60,854 nucleotides of DNA from a virus: positions 1 to 60,854 of the IMG/VR virus record IMGVR_UViG_3300005609_000008; one strand, 5' to 3'. Shown piece after piece: positions 16,426-26,923 of this stretch. The notes below the pieces were generated by a model. That model saw only the letters and a program-made list of their open reading frames with translations. It did not search any database and was not told the DNA's origin. Numbering within the stretch: position 1 is the stretch's first letter; each line of letters opens with the position of its first letter. The position numbers and the translations under genes are program-made.

Positions 16426-19400
16426 TTAAAAACAAGTGCATGTAACGCTAATTACTGTAGCACCATCATTAGTAATAAGTTGTGATATACAAGCATTCCA
16501 AACCTCAGTAGGAATAAGTGTCTGAGAAACAGGTGTTCCAACACAATCAACATACTCAAGTGTTAAATTACTTCCAGTATTATTTTCCCATGTATATGAG
16601 TTACAAACACAAACTTGATTTGAAGTTAATGCAATTATATCATCAGTAGCAATGTTTACAGTAGTTCCTGTTATTGTCCACTTACAACCATCCCCACTTA
16701 GTAATTCTACTTTATCTCCAACTGAAACTGCAATAGAAGATGTCACTGTTCTAACTTCATTAGTAACACATTCTTGAATTGAATAGTTTGAAGGAACAGG
16801 GTTGCAATCACAAGTCACAAATTCTATATCTATTCCTATTTTTGGTTTAAGTGACGATGCACAAATAGTTTCAACTACTGGACTATTAACATCTATTTTT
16901 ACTAATAATCCATTACAATCTATATAATTAACAGATATACTACCTCCTATGGTGTTTGTAAGTGTATATTCATTACAAACGTCACTGCAATCTTCACCTG
17001 GATAAGTGTTTATTATGTTAGTATTAACAGTTCCAAACTCAGTAAATGATATTACTTTAAATTTACAATCAGGCTCGTTGTCAATTTGAACTATATCACT
17101 TACAGTGTAACTTGAATTATTTGCGATATATGTGGTAGGACTTGTAATACCTGGTGTTTCACATCTTTCTACAATTACCTTAGAAGGTTCACTACTAGGG
17201 CATTCACAACTTGTCCAAACTAAATCAAAATCAGGTTGTGGTGCTGCATCTTTAGCACATATATTTTTAAAATTTCCTACTTTAATATCTTCATTTATAA
17301 CTACACCATTACAATTAGTATATATAAAATCAACTGTTGAAGCATTATTAGTTACTGTATAAAAATTACATACTTCACTACAATCTGCAGCAGTGCTTAA
17401 TCCTGTAGAAGTAGCGTCTGCAGGACCAGCATTTGTTTCAGAAACAACAACATACGTACAGTCTGCATCTTCATTTATAGTAATTAAATCACCGATATTA
17501 AACAGACCACTATTTACTATAGTAACTTGATTAAAACCATTTGTACTCCAATCTATTACACATCTTTCAGCTATTAAGAATGGTGCAATAGGATCACACT
17601 CACAATCTTCAAGAGTAATAATAATTCCTGGTGTTGCAGAAATCTCTTGAGCACAAATAACCAAATCATCATTTGCTAGAACTGTAGCCGTTACTGAATC
17701 TCCATTACAATCTATGTAGTCAACATCTGTATCAACTCCATTAGTTTCTTCTAGTTGATATTCTTGACAAATATCTTCACATGTCGTACCTGAAGGTAAT
17801 ATAGCAGTAACAGTTGCAGTCGCTGCCGTTGGTGTTACTGCTCCAATTTCATAAGTACATGCATTAATAGTAACTAATTCCCCTGTAGTATATACGCCTT
17901 GAACTGTTTCAGTTTGCACAACCCCATCAGCTCTACATTGTGTAGCTATAAAAGTATCAGGTTCTGAACAACCACAACACGAATCCAAAGAATCTACAGT
18001 TGAGTAACATAACTCTGCAAAAACAGGAGACCTGTAATCATATATTAAATACAAGTAATCACCAGACGTTCCTGCAGGCATTATAAAGTCTCCCAAGTAT
18101 GTACTTGGTGCTCCTGAAGAATTTACTGGTAATTGAGTAGAAGCGTTTAACAATGTTTGTATTGATGCAGGTGTATTTGAATATAACGTTGCTGACCTTA
18201 AATATTTAAAATTCATAGGTGGTGTTACAAAAACAAAATCATCTGTCGGTGGTATCTTATTCGAAATAATCGAAACAATTGCTCCATCAGCAGGAACAAC
18301 TCCTGCACCTTGAACACCTGCAACTGTACTATATTGTGATACATTAGGTGAGTTTGGAGATGACAAAAATTCAATTTGTTCTTGGTGTAATGGAGAAATA
18401 AATGGTCCATCAACCCATCGATATTGATTATGAATAAATTGACCTGCATCTGAGTTATTAGTAACACAGACTTGTACAATACTTAATGCTTTGGCATCTA
18501 CACAACTAACTGTATAATCTATAACTGCTGACGCAGTTCCATCAAAAGTAAGGTTTAGAGTATCTGTTAAAACTAAATTTTTAATTACTGTGATTGTGTT
18601 TAGTCCATTAACTAAATTTACTACTTGAAGTGTTGTTCCATATTCAGCTTGTGCTTGAAGAGAACCACTAGTTAAATCAGAAACATTAAGTGTTATAGTT
18701 ACTTCACCCACTAAATCTCCTACATTAAAACAATAATTAATAGTTGTTCCGTTAAAATTTAATAGTTGATTAATCCCACATTCAACACAAGGCACATCAA
18801 TTGGAAGCAACTCATCATTAATAGAAAAAACATACTCATCCATATAAGGGTCGTACCCTCCTAGTTTTTGATTATTAGGAGATGATATAAATTTATCTCT
18901 AAACCATGAACGCATTCCTGCATCGGATATAACTGTAAGTTGTTCATTAGAATATGCACTACCTTTTAGTTGAATTAATGCTCCACGTTTTTGGTCAGAA
19001 AAATATTTATCAAATCCATATTGTGCAAAACTTTCAGGGTTAAAGCTTATCCCATACTCCTCTAGTCTAGCTATTTGAGTTCCAAGAACTTCTGGAACAG
19101 ATGTAATAGCTCCTCCTGGAACTGAATCAGATAATAAATTTTTACCTGCTAGTACATATGATATTTTATCTTCTTGTAATGTAAGTATGTCAGTAGCTCT
19201 AGCGAATAGTTTTTCAATAGGACCGAATGATTCTTCTGTTCTTTTAAAATTTAAAAGTCCAAGGTTAAACTCATTAAGTTTATTTACGTTACTTTCATCA
19301 TTGTATATACCACTATAAGTAATGTCTGCAAACCTATCAGCTTCTCTATAATCTTCTGCAGATGTAGTTGTTACTCTATTACCTAATAATAATGGTTTTC

Positions 19401-22400
19401 CCACTATTGAATCTCTAATCTTGTAACTTTCTACACCATTACCAAAAGAAAAACAATTAAAAAATGATGTGTCAATAATTGCAGGATTAGTTGCGTCTTG
19501 ATCTTGAACATTTCCAAGATGCACATCTTGATATGGAGTGTTAGTAATTGTTACATCTGCAGGGTCATCAGGTGGAGTAGATGGTGATATTATAGCAGAC
19601 CCACAATCTGTCCATGATGCTGCCGAATCTCCTGGCTGAAGAACAAGTTGAGATTGAATACCATCTAAAGTGTATACAAATGCAATTGGGTTAGATTCAC
19701 TAGAACCTACTTGAAACACAGTTTTACAACCTCCAGTGGCAATGTCAAATGTTTGAGCACCTTCATACCAAACATCTGGTAGTGCATCAGTAGGCTCTGT
19801 TTCAAATACAAGTGTAGATTCAGCTCTAAATATTTGCCATGTTGCAGTAGCTCTAGACCTTCTTTTCTTAGTTGATCCACAAGCTCTAGTACCTGACATT
19901 ATAAAACGTATCTCTTGAGTATTAGGGTGTTGAAACCATCTATAATAATTTGTTCCCAACGCAGGCGTAATTCCATATCTATTAAATGGATTTGAAGATG
20001 TTGCCGTAGTTGGTATGTACACATTCTCTACATCTCCACCAGTACCACCAACTTCTTGCGTTCCTGTATTTAAAACTGATTGAATATTATCTCCATTAAA
20101 CCACTCAATAATATCATCATAATCAGTAGATGCAATTAAACTAACATCTAAATTATATTTTCTACGTTCACATGCATTATTACCTTTTTGAGGTCCTCTT
20201 CTTTCGAATTCAAATGTCATTTGTATTCTACTACCTGCAGGAATAGTAAGGTTCTGATAATTACCTGCATCATCAGGCTCTGCAAATCCTTTATAGGCAA
20301 GTACAGGATAGTTATCATTTCCTCTTACTGTTATAGACTGCTTACCTGGTAATATAAAAGGGTCAGGTCCTGTAGCTGTAGAAAAATCTTGAGCTTTTAT
20401 TTTCATATAAGTCCCTGAAGGAATATTTATTTCTTTTCCATTTTCATCAGTTGGTAAAGGGTCAAGAAAATCTCTTTCTTGTGCTTGCTTATCTAAAATT
20501 GTAGCATAAGCACATCTTAACAAAGAACCAGTTGTGTCAGCTTTAACAATTAACCTGTCTCCTGTTTCTACTTTTCTTTGGTTTTCCCCTTCTAATAAAA
20601 AGTACGTGTCATTGGTAGCAGGGTCTGTAAAAAATATATTGGTATAAACTGTTTCGTAAGTTTCTGCATTAGGTTTTATTGCAAATCTATATTTAGTTGC
20701 CCAATACGGAGGTTTCTGTTGAGGTGGTATTGAAACCCTTATAAAATTTTTAAGGTCAGCAAAGCTACAAGGAACGTGTTCAGTATTTAATGGACTAACT
20801 AAAGCAGTTGAAGCTCTATTAAAATCATCCATATAAACTATACCTATTTCGTAATCTCTATTACTATGAAGACTTTTGGTATTACTAAGTTCTTGATAAG
20901 TAACTTCTGCATTACTCCATTTAAAATATTCATAGGCACTTTGAGTTGGAGTTGTAGTATTGTCTACTCTTCTCATAGCAATTAATCCTATAGAAATTTC
21001 ATTAGGAGAACTAGGAGAAGCAATAATTTGTAAAGGTTGATTTACTGCTGAAATACCACTTTCATATTTAGTCCAAGAAGTTGGAGAGCCACCATCTAAT
21101 ATATTAGGGATAACACAGTTAATATTGTCAGTAAATGTAACCCCATCACAAGAAGTTTCAACTAGTGGGTCAATATTAAAAATAGGTTTTATATTGCTAG
21201 CTATACCTATCTTTTCTTGAAAATCTAAACTACTAGCTAATTCGTATGCATTATTAAAATCTTGAGGCAACACATAACTGAATTGAACTTCTAATGAACC
21301 ACTTGTTTCAGTTGGAGTATTTCCACTAAAAGCACTATGTTCAATAGTTGCGTCAATACTTAAAAGACCACCTGCTTTTAAATCTACATCTAATTCAATT
21401 AGTAACATTGAATCTGAAATAACTACCGAACCATCAATACTGTATGTAATAGGAATAAAATTATCCTCTATTTCAGTAAGACCTATATTCTCGCTTATTA
21501 ATTCAGTAACATACTCAAATCGTACAGGGGAATTGTTTTTATCAACTAAATTATAATTCTCTATATAGTTACCATACATTAGTCTGTTACCCATAATTGT
21601 TTGAGCTTTAGCTAATAAAGGAACATTGTCATATAATCTAAGCAGTTCTGAGTCTGGGAGTATGGTAAATATTTTACTATTTCTAAAATTAAAAGTATAT
21701 TCGGTATTATCTGCTAAACCTAATTCAGATTTTTTTAATTTTTCAATTACTTTTATAAAAGTACCATCACTGTCTTTAAAAAGTAAATCAATTGCAGTAA
21801 CTAAAGGTCCTCCTGAATTATATGTTATAACGGCAGTATTAAACCTATTAATAGCACCTTCATTTAAAAAAGATTCTGCACTAAAATCAAAAGCTTTAGG
21901 CTGAAAAGCTGCATCTGTAAATTGTGAAACGGCAGAATATTCATCATCTTGGTATTCATATCTGTAAGCAAAAGATATAAACCTTTCTTCTAAAAAATTT
22001 TCTTGTCCACCACTAGTAACTGTTAACTCTATTTCTGGAGCTTTAGCAGGTGGTTTTTTGATAACTAACAAAGACTCTCTTAAAAGGCTTGCATTACCTC
22101 CACCATCAACCAAAGGACTTCCTAAAGGGTCTGGGTAACTTCTTAGTATATTAATAAACCTTGGAGGATTGTAATCATCAGTCCAAAATAATAATCCATC
22201 AATAACATTAATTCCAGTTATTAAATGTTTATCATCAAAGTTTAATACTGTTTGTGATGATGTACCTCCATCCGAAACACTTATTACTAAATAGGATAAA
22301 ATGCTTGTTACTACATTAAACGAGACAATTAAGTCTAACTTTCCTGAAGGACTTGTAGAACCAAACGCAGGGTCAGTTACAAACCAATACAAAGTATCAT

Positions 22401-22638
22401 TAGCACCATCGTCTACAGCACCAATACACTTTGCTTGGTTACTTAAAAGAACTCCTTCGTATGATAAGTTCGTAAGCTTAGTATTTCCTTTAGAATTTTC
22501 TACTGCTCCAATCTCGGTTGATTCAGATGATCCTAACCTAACATTTACTGCGTCAATATATTGTCCGTTTGGAACGAGTCTTTCGTCAACGGACTTATTC
22601 ATTTTACCTGCTACAAAGTTTCTTGAAAGTTTAGCCAT
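16426..22638 (-). CDS. Giant tail nozzle / stabilisation-like protein with C-terminal Cys-rich repeats
   Basis: 2070 aa. The N-terminus (FVAGKMNKSVDERLVPNGQY, DAVNVRLGSSES, GAVENSKGN) matches the start of P22 gp10-like stabilisation and T7 gp12-like nozzle proteins that close podovirus tails. Beta-propeller-like segments follow to about residue 1000. The last 550 residues are tandem modules of about 100-130 aa built on the pattern YxLxN...YIDCNG...V...IC..., each with four to six conserved Cys (YIDCNGDSV, YTNCNGVVI, YIDCNGLLV, YVDCVGTPV). This C-terminal extension is far longer than in classical podoviruses. It could project from the tail tip and bind the host surface (inference). Its gene follows two adaptor-like genes. 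Confidence 0.65.
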   Translation of the reverse strand: MAKLSRNFVAGKMNKSVDERLVPNGQYIDAVNVRLGSSESTEIGAVENSKGNTKLTNLSYEGVLLSNQAKCIGAVDDGANDTLYWFVTDPAFGSTSPSGKLDLIVSFNVVTSILSYLVISVSDGGTSSQTVLNFDDKHLITGINVIDGLLFWTDDYNPPRFINILRSYPDPLGSPLVDGGGNASLLRESLLVIKKPPAKAPEIELTVTSGGQENFLEERFISFAYRYEYQDDEYSAVSQFTDAAFQPKAFDFSAESFLNEGAINRFNTAVITYNSGGPLVTAIDLLFKDSDGTFIKVIEKLKKSELGLADNTEYTFNFRNSKIFTILPDSELLRLYDNVPLLAKAQTIMGNRLMYGNYIENYNLVDKNNSPVRFEYVTELISENIGLTEIEDNFIPITYSIDGSVVISDSMLLIELDVDLKAGGLLSIDATIEHSAFSGNTPTETSGSLEVQFSYVLPQDFNNAYELASSLDFQEKIGIASNIKPIFNIDPLVETSCDGVTFTDNINCVIPNILDGGSPTSWTKYESGISAVNQPLQIIASPSSPNEISIGLIAMRRVDNTTTPTQSAYEYFKWSNAEVTYQELSNTKSLHSNRDYEIGIVYMDDFNRASTALVSPLNTEHVPCSFADLKNFIRVSIPPQQKPPYWATKYRFAIKPNAETYETVYTNIFFTDPATNDTYFLLEGENQRKVETGDRLIVKADTTGSLLRCAYATILDKQAQERDFLDPLPTDENGKEINIPSGTYMKIKAQDFSTATGPDPFILPGKQSITVRGNDNYPVLAYKGFAEPDDAGNYQNLTIPAGSRIQMTFEFERRGPQKGNNACERRKYNLDVSLIASTDYDDIIEWFNGDNIQSVLNTGTQEVGGTGGDVENVYIPTTATSSNPFNRYGITPALGTNYYRWFQHPNTQEIRFIMSGTRACGSTKKRRSRATATWQIFRAESTLVFETEPTDALPDVWYEGAQTFDIATGGCKTVFQVGSSESNPIAFVYTLDGIQSQLVLQPGDSAASWTDCGSAIISPSTPPDDPADVTITNTPYQDVHLGNVQDQDATNPAIIDTSFFNCFSFGNGVESYKIRDSIVGKPLLLGNRVTTTSAEDYREADRFADITYSGIYNDESNVNKLNEFNLGLLNFKRTEESFGPIEKLFARATDILTLQEDKISYVLAGKNLLSDSVPGGAITSVPEVLGTQIARLEEYGISFNPESFAQYGFDKYFSDQKRGALIQLKGSAYSNEQLTVISDAGMRSWFRDKFISSPNNQKLGGYDPYMDEYVFSINDELLPIDVPCVECGINQLLNFNGTTINYCFNVGDLVGEVTITLNVSDLTSGSLQAQAEYGTTLQVVNLVNGLNTITVIKNLVLTDTLNLTFDGTASAVIDYTVSCVDAKALSIVQVCVTNNSDAGQFIHNQYRWVDGPFISPLHQEQIEFLSSPNSPNVSQYSTVAGVQGAGVVPADGAIVSIISNKIPPTDDFVFVTPPMNFKYLRSATLYSNTPASIQTLLNASTQLPVNSSGAPSTYLGDFIMPAGTSGDYLYLIYDYRSPVFAELCYSTVDSLDSCCGCSEPDTFIATQCRADGVVQTETVQGVYTTGELVTINACTYEIGAVTPTAATATVTAILPSGTTCEDICQEYQLEETNGVDTDVDYIDCNGDSVTATVLANDDLVICAQEISATPGIIITLEDCECDPIAPFLIAERCVIDWSTNGFNQVTIVNSGLFNIGDLITINEDADCTYVVVSETNAGPADATSTGLSTAADCSEVCNFYTVTNNASTVDFIYTNCNGVVINEDIKVGNFKNICAKDAAPQPDFDLVWTSCECPSSEPSKVIVERCETPGITSPTTYIANNSSYTVSDIVQIDNEPDCKFKVISFTEFGTVNTNIINTYPGEDCSDVCNEYTLTNTIGGSISVNYIDCNGLLVKIDVNSPVVETICASSLKPKIGIDIEFVTCDCNPVPSNYSIQECVTNEVRTVTSSIAVSVGDKVELLSGDGCKWTITGTTVNIATDDIIALTSNQVCVCNSYTWENNTGSNLTLEYVDCVGTPVSQTLIPTEVWNACISQLITNDGATVISVTCTCF

Positions 22639-22639
22639 A

Positions 22640-23563
22640 TTATTTTATCCACTTGTCTCTACCTCTCAGATTCATTAATAATCTTCCTGGGTGTATATTG
22701 CTTAATCTTATTTTTGCGTTCCTTAGAAGTGCTGATTTAGATTTTCTTGCTCTATTAACTATGTACTCCTGAACTCCTAATTTACTACCTAATATTTGAT
22801 AGCTAATATATGCATAAACATATTCTTCAAATAATTTATTTACAGTTATCTGAGTATCATCACCACCTTCCATACCATCAGAAACATATTCTAAAATACA
22901 ACTTTCATTAGCCATTGTAGAATCAAAGTTAATTACTCCTGATTTTTTATCAATTCTAAAAGTAGGATTAGCATTTGCAGTTTCTGTGTTAAGACCAAAC
23001 CTAGCACCAACTGCAAAGTCAAAGTACCAACATCCTTCATATTCATATCCTAAAAATCCATTATATGGACTTAAACTATTTAAATAAATACTTGGTTGTT
23101 GACCTGTAATTCTAGCAAAATCCAAAGGTGAGTATTGAGGTTGTATAGCATTTCCATCTTGGTCAAAAAGTATTCTAGCATCATTGGCTTGTAAATAAGC
23201 TCTAGCTGAATTTACTTGAATGTTTTCTACCATTGGTCTAATAACACCATCTTTATAGTAAGATATTCTAACCCAATTTACATAATCTGAAGGTAATATA
23301 AATCTAAGTTCTTCTGAAACAGTAAGTTGTAAAACCTTTATTTCTTTAAATGCATCATAGTTCAATTCTTGAATAGCTCTCTTTGCATGAAAAAGTATCT
23401 TGTATCTTTCTTCATTATTTATCAAAGAATGATTACCTGAATACATTAATTGATAGTTTACAACTATATCTTGCAATGATACATATTGGTATGATCCCCA
23501 ATTAGCATCTTCTGGAGCATTTCCCCCATTCTCGTAATATTGGTATTGACTAATGTATGACAT
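22640..23563 (-). CDS. Tail adaptor / tail tube A-like protein
   Basis: 307 aa. The mixed helical N-terminus (ERYKILFHAKRAIQELNYDA, LPSDYVNWVRISYY) resembles head-tail adaptor or T7 gp11-like proteins, and a helix-rich C-terminal part (KLFEEYVYAYISYQILGSK) is typical of such gatekeepers. It sits 1 base from the nozzle-like gene and 2 bases from another adaptor-like gene. Assigned from order plus weak sequence resemblance. Confidence 0.55.
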   Translation of the reverse strand: MSYISQYQYYENGGNAPEDANWGSYQYVSLQDIVVNYQLMYSGNHSLINNEERYKILFHAKRAIQELNYDAFKEIKVLQLTVSEELRFILPSDYVNWVRISYYKDGVIRPMVENIQVNSARAYLQANDARILFDQDGNAIQPQYSPLDFARITGQQPSIYLNSLSPYNGFLGYEYEGCWYFDFAVGARFGLNTETANANPTFRIDKKSGVINFDSTMANESCILEYVSDGMEGGDDTQITVNKLFEEYVYAYISYQILGSKLGVQEYIVNRARKSKSALLRNAKIRLSNIHPGRLLMNLRGRDKWIK

Positions 23564-23565
23564 AA

Positions 23566-24528
23566 TTATTTTTCGCTATTAATTTCAGAAGCTTCTTTTG
23601 CTCCTGCGTATTGTACAACTGATGCTTCACGTATTGATACTCCTGCATACTGTAAAATTTTCATTGTTAAATCCGTAGCATCATCTGGAAACAATTCAAA
23701 GTCTTGATAATCAGGTTGTGATTGGTCAAAGACTGGTTCATTATCATTACCTAAATCCACATAAGTCCACTTAGGAACTTTAGGATAGCGTATATATTGA
23801 CTCGTCACAACTGTTCCTAATGCAGGTGTTGGATATAATGTAGCAACATTTCCTTCGGTTGTGTAAGCAGGAAACATCAAAGATGGTGCAGTTAAAGGAG
23901 ACATATTTAATAAAGTAATTTTACTTTGCTCCACCCTTTCAACTTCCTTGATGGTGCTTCCTTTGTATATTTGATAAGCTAATGGAAACGTATTTATAAC
24001 ATTAGGTTCAATAGTTAGTTGTATACTACTATCAACACTCGTTACAGTAACATAAGTAGGAACTGAAGCTATGACTACAAAAACAATATCTCCAACCTGA
24101 ACACCTGATGATGTAAAGTTTGCATTTGAATCTATTATTTTATTTTGCCCACCAACATTTCCTGTTGTAGTTCCAGAAGCTACTAAAGTATTATTAATAA
24201 TTATCTTGTTAATTAAGTAATAATCTGAACCTGTCGTAGCTAATGAAGGTAAATTATACTGTGTATAATTTGGTGCTATTGGTGTTAATGGCGTAGTTAC
24301 AGAAAAGAAATCTATAACTTCTACATAACCTTTTTTTATATCAGCATATCCTGTTCCAGAAGTTCTTTGGTTTTCTTTATTAACCTGATAGTTATATGCA
24401 TAAAAATAATCCTCAAATAAATCCATTTGAGCTTGTTGTGCATATAGATTAAAATCTTGTGGAGAGATGTAGCCGTAATTATTTTTGTTCAATACGGCTA
24501 AAACTGTATTTCTAATATCGTTTATCAT
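23566..24528 (-). CDS. Structural protein, probable head-tail adaptor
   Basis: 320 aa. N-terminal helices (RNTVLAVLNKNNYGYISPQD) followed by a beta-rich middle containing a small barrel-like insertion (GDIVFVVIASVPTYVTVTSV), and a helical C-terminus. The phrase PQDFNLYAQQAQMDLFEDYF is typical of gp11/gp4-like adaptors in Bacteroidetes phages. It is the first gene after a terminator and has its own TATCTTTG promoter box 17 bases upstream, so it leads the tail operon. Confidence 0.5.
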   Translation of the reverse strand: MINDIRNTVLAVLNKNNYGYISPQDFNLYAQQAQMDLFEDYFYAYNYQVNKENQRTSGTGYADIKKGYVEVIDFFSVTTPLTPIAPNYTQYNLPSLATTGSDYYLINKIIINNTLVASGTTTGNVGGQNKIIDSNANFTSSGVQVGDIVFVVIASVPTYVTVTSVDSSIQLTIEPNVINTFPLAYQIYKGSTIKEVERVEQSKITLLNMSPLTAPSLMFPAYTTEGNVATLYPTPALGTVVTSQYIRYPKVPKWTYVDLGNDNEPVFDQSQPDYQDFELFPDDATDLTMKILQYAGVSIREASVVQYAGAKEASEINSEK

Positions 24529-24545
24529 CCTAACTATTATTTACA

Positions 24546-24553
24546 CAAAGATA
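24546..24553 (-). promoter_or_regulatory. Bacteroidetes -7 element TATCTTTG (minus strand)
   Basis: CAAAGATA on the plus strand, 17 bases ahead of the adaptor gene start (24528) and directly downstream of the terminator at 24557-24588. It restarts transcription of the tail genes. Confidence 0.6.
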
Positions 24554-24556
24554 ATC

Positions 24557-24588
24557 AAAAAAAAAAGAGGTCTTAAAAAAGACCCCCC
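24557..24588 (-). terminator. Rho-independent terminator after the 248-aa gene
   Basis: On the minus strand: GGGGTC, A/T loop, GACCTC, then about ten Ts. It lies 37 bases after the stop of the 248-aa gene. Confidence 0.8.
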
Positions 24589-24625
24589 TACTTAATAAAT
24601 CACAAAAAAAATTATTATTAACTAA

Positions 24626-25372
24626 TTACTCCATTAAGTTCTCTAATACTTTTAATGCCTCAATTCCATCGTCAGATTGGAAATATGATGACACTATATA
24701 AATTGGGTCTTCTCCAAAAGGTATTACACATAGTCGTGTTTTGTTAGTTTTGGTAGAAAACCACACTTCTTTATTTTTATTTCTATATTTAATAAGACCT
24801 TGTTCAAACAACTTATGTACAGTTGCTTGTAACTTTAATACAGGGTCGTTTATAACCGACATAAAATCTTCAGGTTCTCTCTTAGCATAAACCAAGATGT
24901 CTCTCTTCATTTCATCCGTACTAATTCTAGATGGGTCTTTTTGAAACAACACTCTTGTTAAAGTTTCTAATTGTGATATAGATAAAGAACGAGCTTCTAT
25001 CATTGCGTCAAGCTCTATGTTAATGTTTTCTACAACTTGTTGAGCATCTTTTGCATTATCTAATTCTTTAAACTTAACACCATTGTGGGGGTGAACATCT
25101 AAGAATTTTTGTAAAACTTGATTATTTTTAGTAACTCTTAAAAATCCATCTTCAAAAATAACAGGCTCTATAATTGCATTATCATCTTGTTCATCTACAA
25201 ATGGAGATGATTGATTTCTAGCATAACGTAATTCTCTGTTTATTCCTGTTTCAGGGTCAACCCAAAGTAATGGGAATCTTCTAGTGTGTCTAGTTGCAAG
25301 CATGAAAGATAAAGGTGCTGCATTTCTTGTTAATTTGTAGACTTTGTCTACTCTCTGTACTGTAGTTTTCAT
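24626..25372 (-). CDS. Hypothetical protein downstream of the major capsid gene
   Basis: 248 aa, flanked on both sides by intrinsic terminators, so it forms a separately terminated unit after the capsid gene. The N-terminal segment is basic (KVYKLTRNAAPLSFMLATRH). The middle is helical and the C-terminus (about 185-245) looks like a small winged-helix or mixed fold. It could be a head decoration or head-completion protein by position, or a regulator. Function not recognised. Confidence 0.55.
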   Translation of the reverse strand: MKTTVQRVDKVYKLTRNAAPLSFMLATRHTRRFPLLWVDPETGINRELRYARNQSSPFVDEQDDNAIIEPVIFEDGFLRVTKNNQVLQKFLDVHPHNGVKFKELDNAKDAQQVVENINIELDAMIEARSLSISQLETLTRVLFQKDPSRISTDEMKRDILVYAKREPEDFMSVINDPVLKLQATVHKLFEQGLIKYRNKNKEVWFSTKTNKTRLCVIPFGEDPIYIVSSYFQSDDGIEALKVLENLME

Positions 25373-25394
25373 TTGATATAATTTAATTTAATTT

Positions 25395-25424
25395 ATAAAA
25401 AAGGAGTCTCTTTAAAGAGACCCC
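25395..25424 (-). terminator. Rho-independent terminator after the major capsid gene
   Basis: On the minus strand: GGGGTCTC, loop TTTAAA, GAGACTCC, then a T run. The 8-bp stem has one G-U pair. It lies just after the capsid stop at 25444; partial read-through would set the ratio of capsid to the next gene. Confidence 0.85.
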
Positions 25425-25443
25425 CTTTCACTTGTTGGTATTC

Positions 25444-26901
25444 TTAATCTTGGAAGATGAAGAAGTTATTTGCACCTAAAGTACAAACTGCTCTTTCACT
25501 CAAGAAGTTTACTTCCATCGCATCTAAGTCAGATGTTCTTGCACCACCAGCAGAACCAGTAATCCAAGTTTTGTAACGTCTGTCTTCAGTTTCAGAAGCT
25601 CTGTATCGAACATGTAAGAATGGTCTCTTAGCGTTCTTTCCAAGAATTTGATCATAAACAGTTGTAGAACCTGCAGGCACTAACAATCCATTGATGCTTC
25701 CTGTACCATCAACTCCACCACGCATTGTTGGGTCGTTTAAGTATTTCCAGTCAGACTTGTAAAAGTCATAACCTCTACGGAATCCTGTAAATCCTAAGTT
25801 AAGTGCCATCTCCTCATCATTGTCAAAAAGACCATAAGAAGTTCCACCTGCTCCATAAGAGTTTTGAGCTGCTAACATATCATCGATGTCAAATCCAAAG
25901 TCTCTGTTCAAGAAAATTACATTCTCTTCAATAGAACCTTGCTTATCTAAACGTGAAATGATTGCATCAAAATCTGCTAAAGCATTAGGATTTCCACCTG
26001 CCCATACATTTCCTCTTTGTTGCACTACATAGAATACACCTTCAGAACCTTTGTTTCCAACTTGGTCAGAAGTAACTTGTGTAGCAACACCAGAACCTGC
26101 TTCAGCAGGAACTGCTTCAATCATTGCAGTTTCTAAATAGTCATCATAACGTAAACGAGTTTCGTGTTCAGACTTTAAGTACCATAAGTAACCTGAAGCT
26201 CCGTTTTCAGTAGTAACCTCAATCCATCCGATTTGAGCCATATCAGAACCTGATACTGCATACTTATCTTTGATGATAATTGGAGAGTTTTCGAAAATGA
26301 AATCGTCAGATTCTAATGAACCTTGCATTCCGTTTGTTCCTTTCTTAAATTCAGAACCATAGATGAAAACACTTGCATCAGCATTTCCTAATCCTGAACC
26401 ACCTGTATAACCACCTGCATCGTAGAATGCAACAGTGAATTGGTTGTTTGCAAGGTCAACTGCTATAACAATAGCTTTGAACTCACCTGATCCATCATTG
26501 TTTACAACAACAACTGTTTGACCAACTCTAATTGCAATTTGAACTGTTGCACCAGAACCTGGTTGTACAGTTGAACCTGCAGGGTTAAGAACGTCATTTA
26601 CTTGGAAAACTGCTTCTCCACCTGCTACTACTGCTGCAGTACCACAATCAACGTACTTGGTGTGTAATCTTCCTTGCTCTGCCCATTTAATAAGGTCTGA
26701 GTTAGAAGGCATTTCTGCTCCTACCATTCTAATGAATGAGGAGATTGTTCTGTTACCATATCTTTCGAATTCTTTTTCGTAAGTATCTGGTAAATACTGA
26801 TTCAAAAAGTTGAAGTCAGTAATATAATTTGACGCTAAAGGTGTTTGATGCGAACTTGGTTGCAAATCAAAACCTGGCGTAGCTTGGACTGATCCTGCCA
26901 T
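25444..26901 (-). CDS. Major capsid protein
   Basis: 485 aa. Identified by order (terminase, portal, acidic scaffold, then this gene) and by features of Bacteroidetes phage capsid proteins: an N-terminal arm with LPDTYEKEFERYGNRTISSF, a domain with Gly/Ala/Val-rich strands, and a C-terminal part with DRRYKTWITGSAGGA and ERAVCTLG. An HK97-like fold is expected but not provable by eye. It is followed by a strong terminator, as expected for the most abundant virion protein. The start is preceded by an A/T-only leader. Confidence 0.8.
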   Translation of the reverse strand: MAGSVQATPGFDLQPSSHQTPLASNYITDFNFLNQYLPDTYEKEFERYGNRTISSFIRMVGAEMPSNSDLIKWAEQGRLHTKYVDCGTAAVVAGGEAVFQVNDVLNPAGSTVQPGSGATVQIAIRVGQTVVVVNNDGSGEFKAIVIAVDLANNQFTVAFYDAGGYTGGSGLGNADASVFIYGSEFKKGTNGMQGSLESDDFIFENSPIIIKDKYAVSGSDMAQIGWIEVTTENGASGYLWYLKSEHETRLRYDDYLETAMIEAVPAEAGSGVATQVTSDQVGNKGSEGVFYVVQQRGNVWAGGNPNALADFDAIISRLDKQGSIEENVIFLNRDFGFDIDDMLAAQNSYGAGGTSYGLFDNDEEMALNLGFTGFRRGYDFYKSDWKYLNDPTMRGGVDGTGSINGLLVPAGSTTVYDQILGKNAKRPFLHVRYRASETEDRRYKTWITGSAGGARTSDLDAMEVNFLSERAVCTLGANNFFIFQD

Positions 26902-26923
26902 AATTTTTATTTTTTTAAATTAA

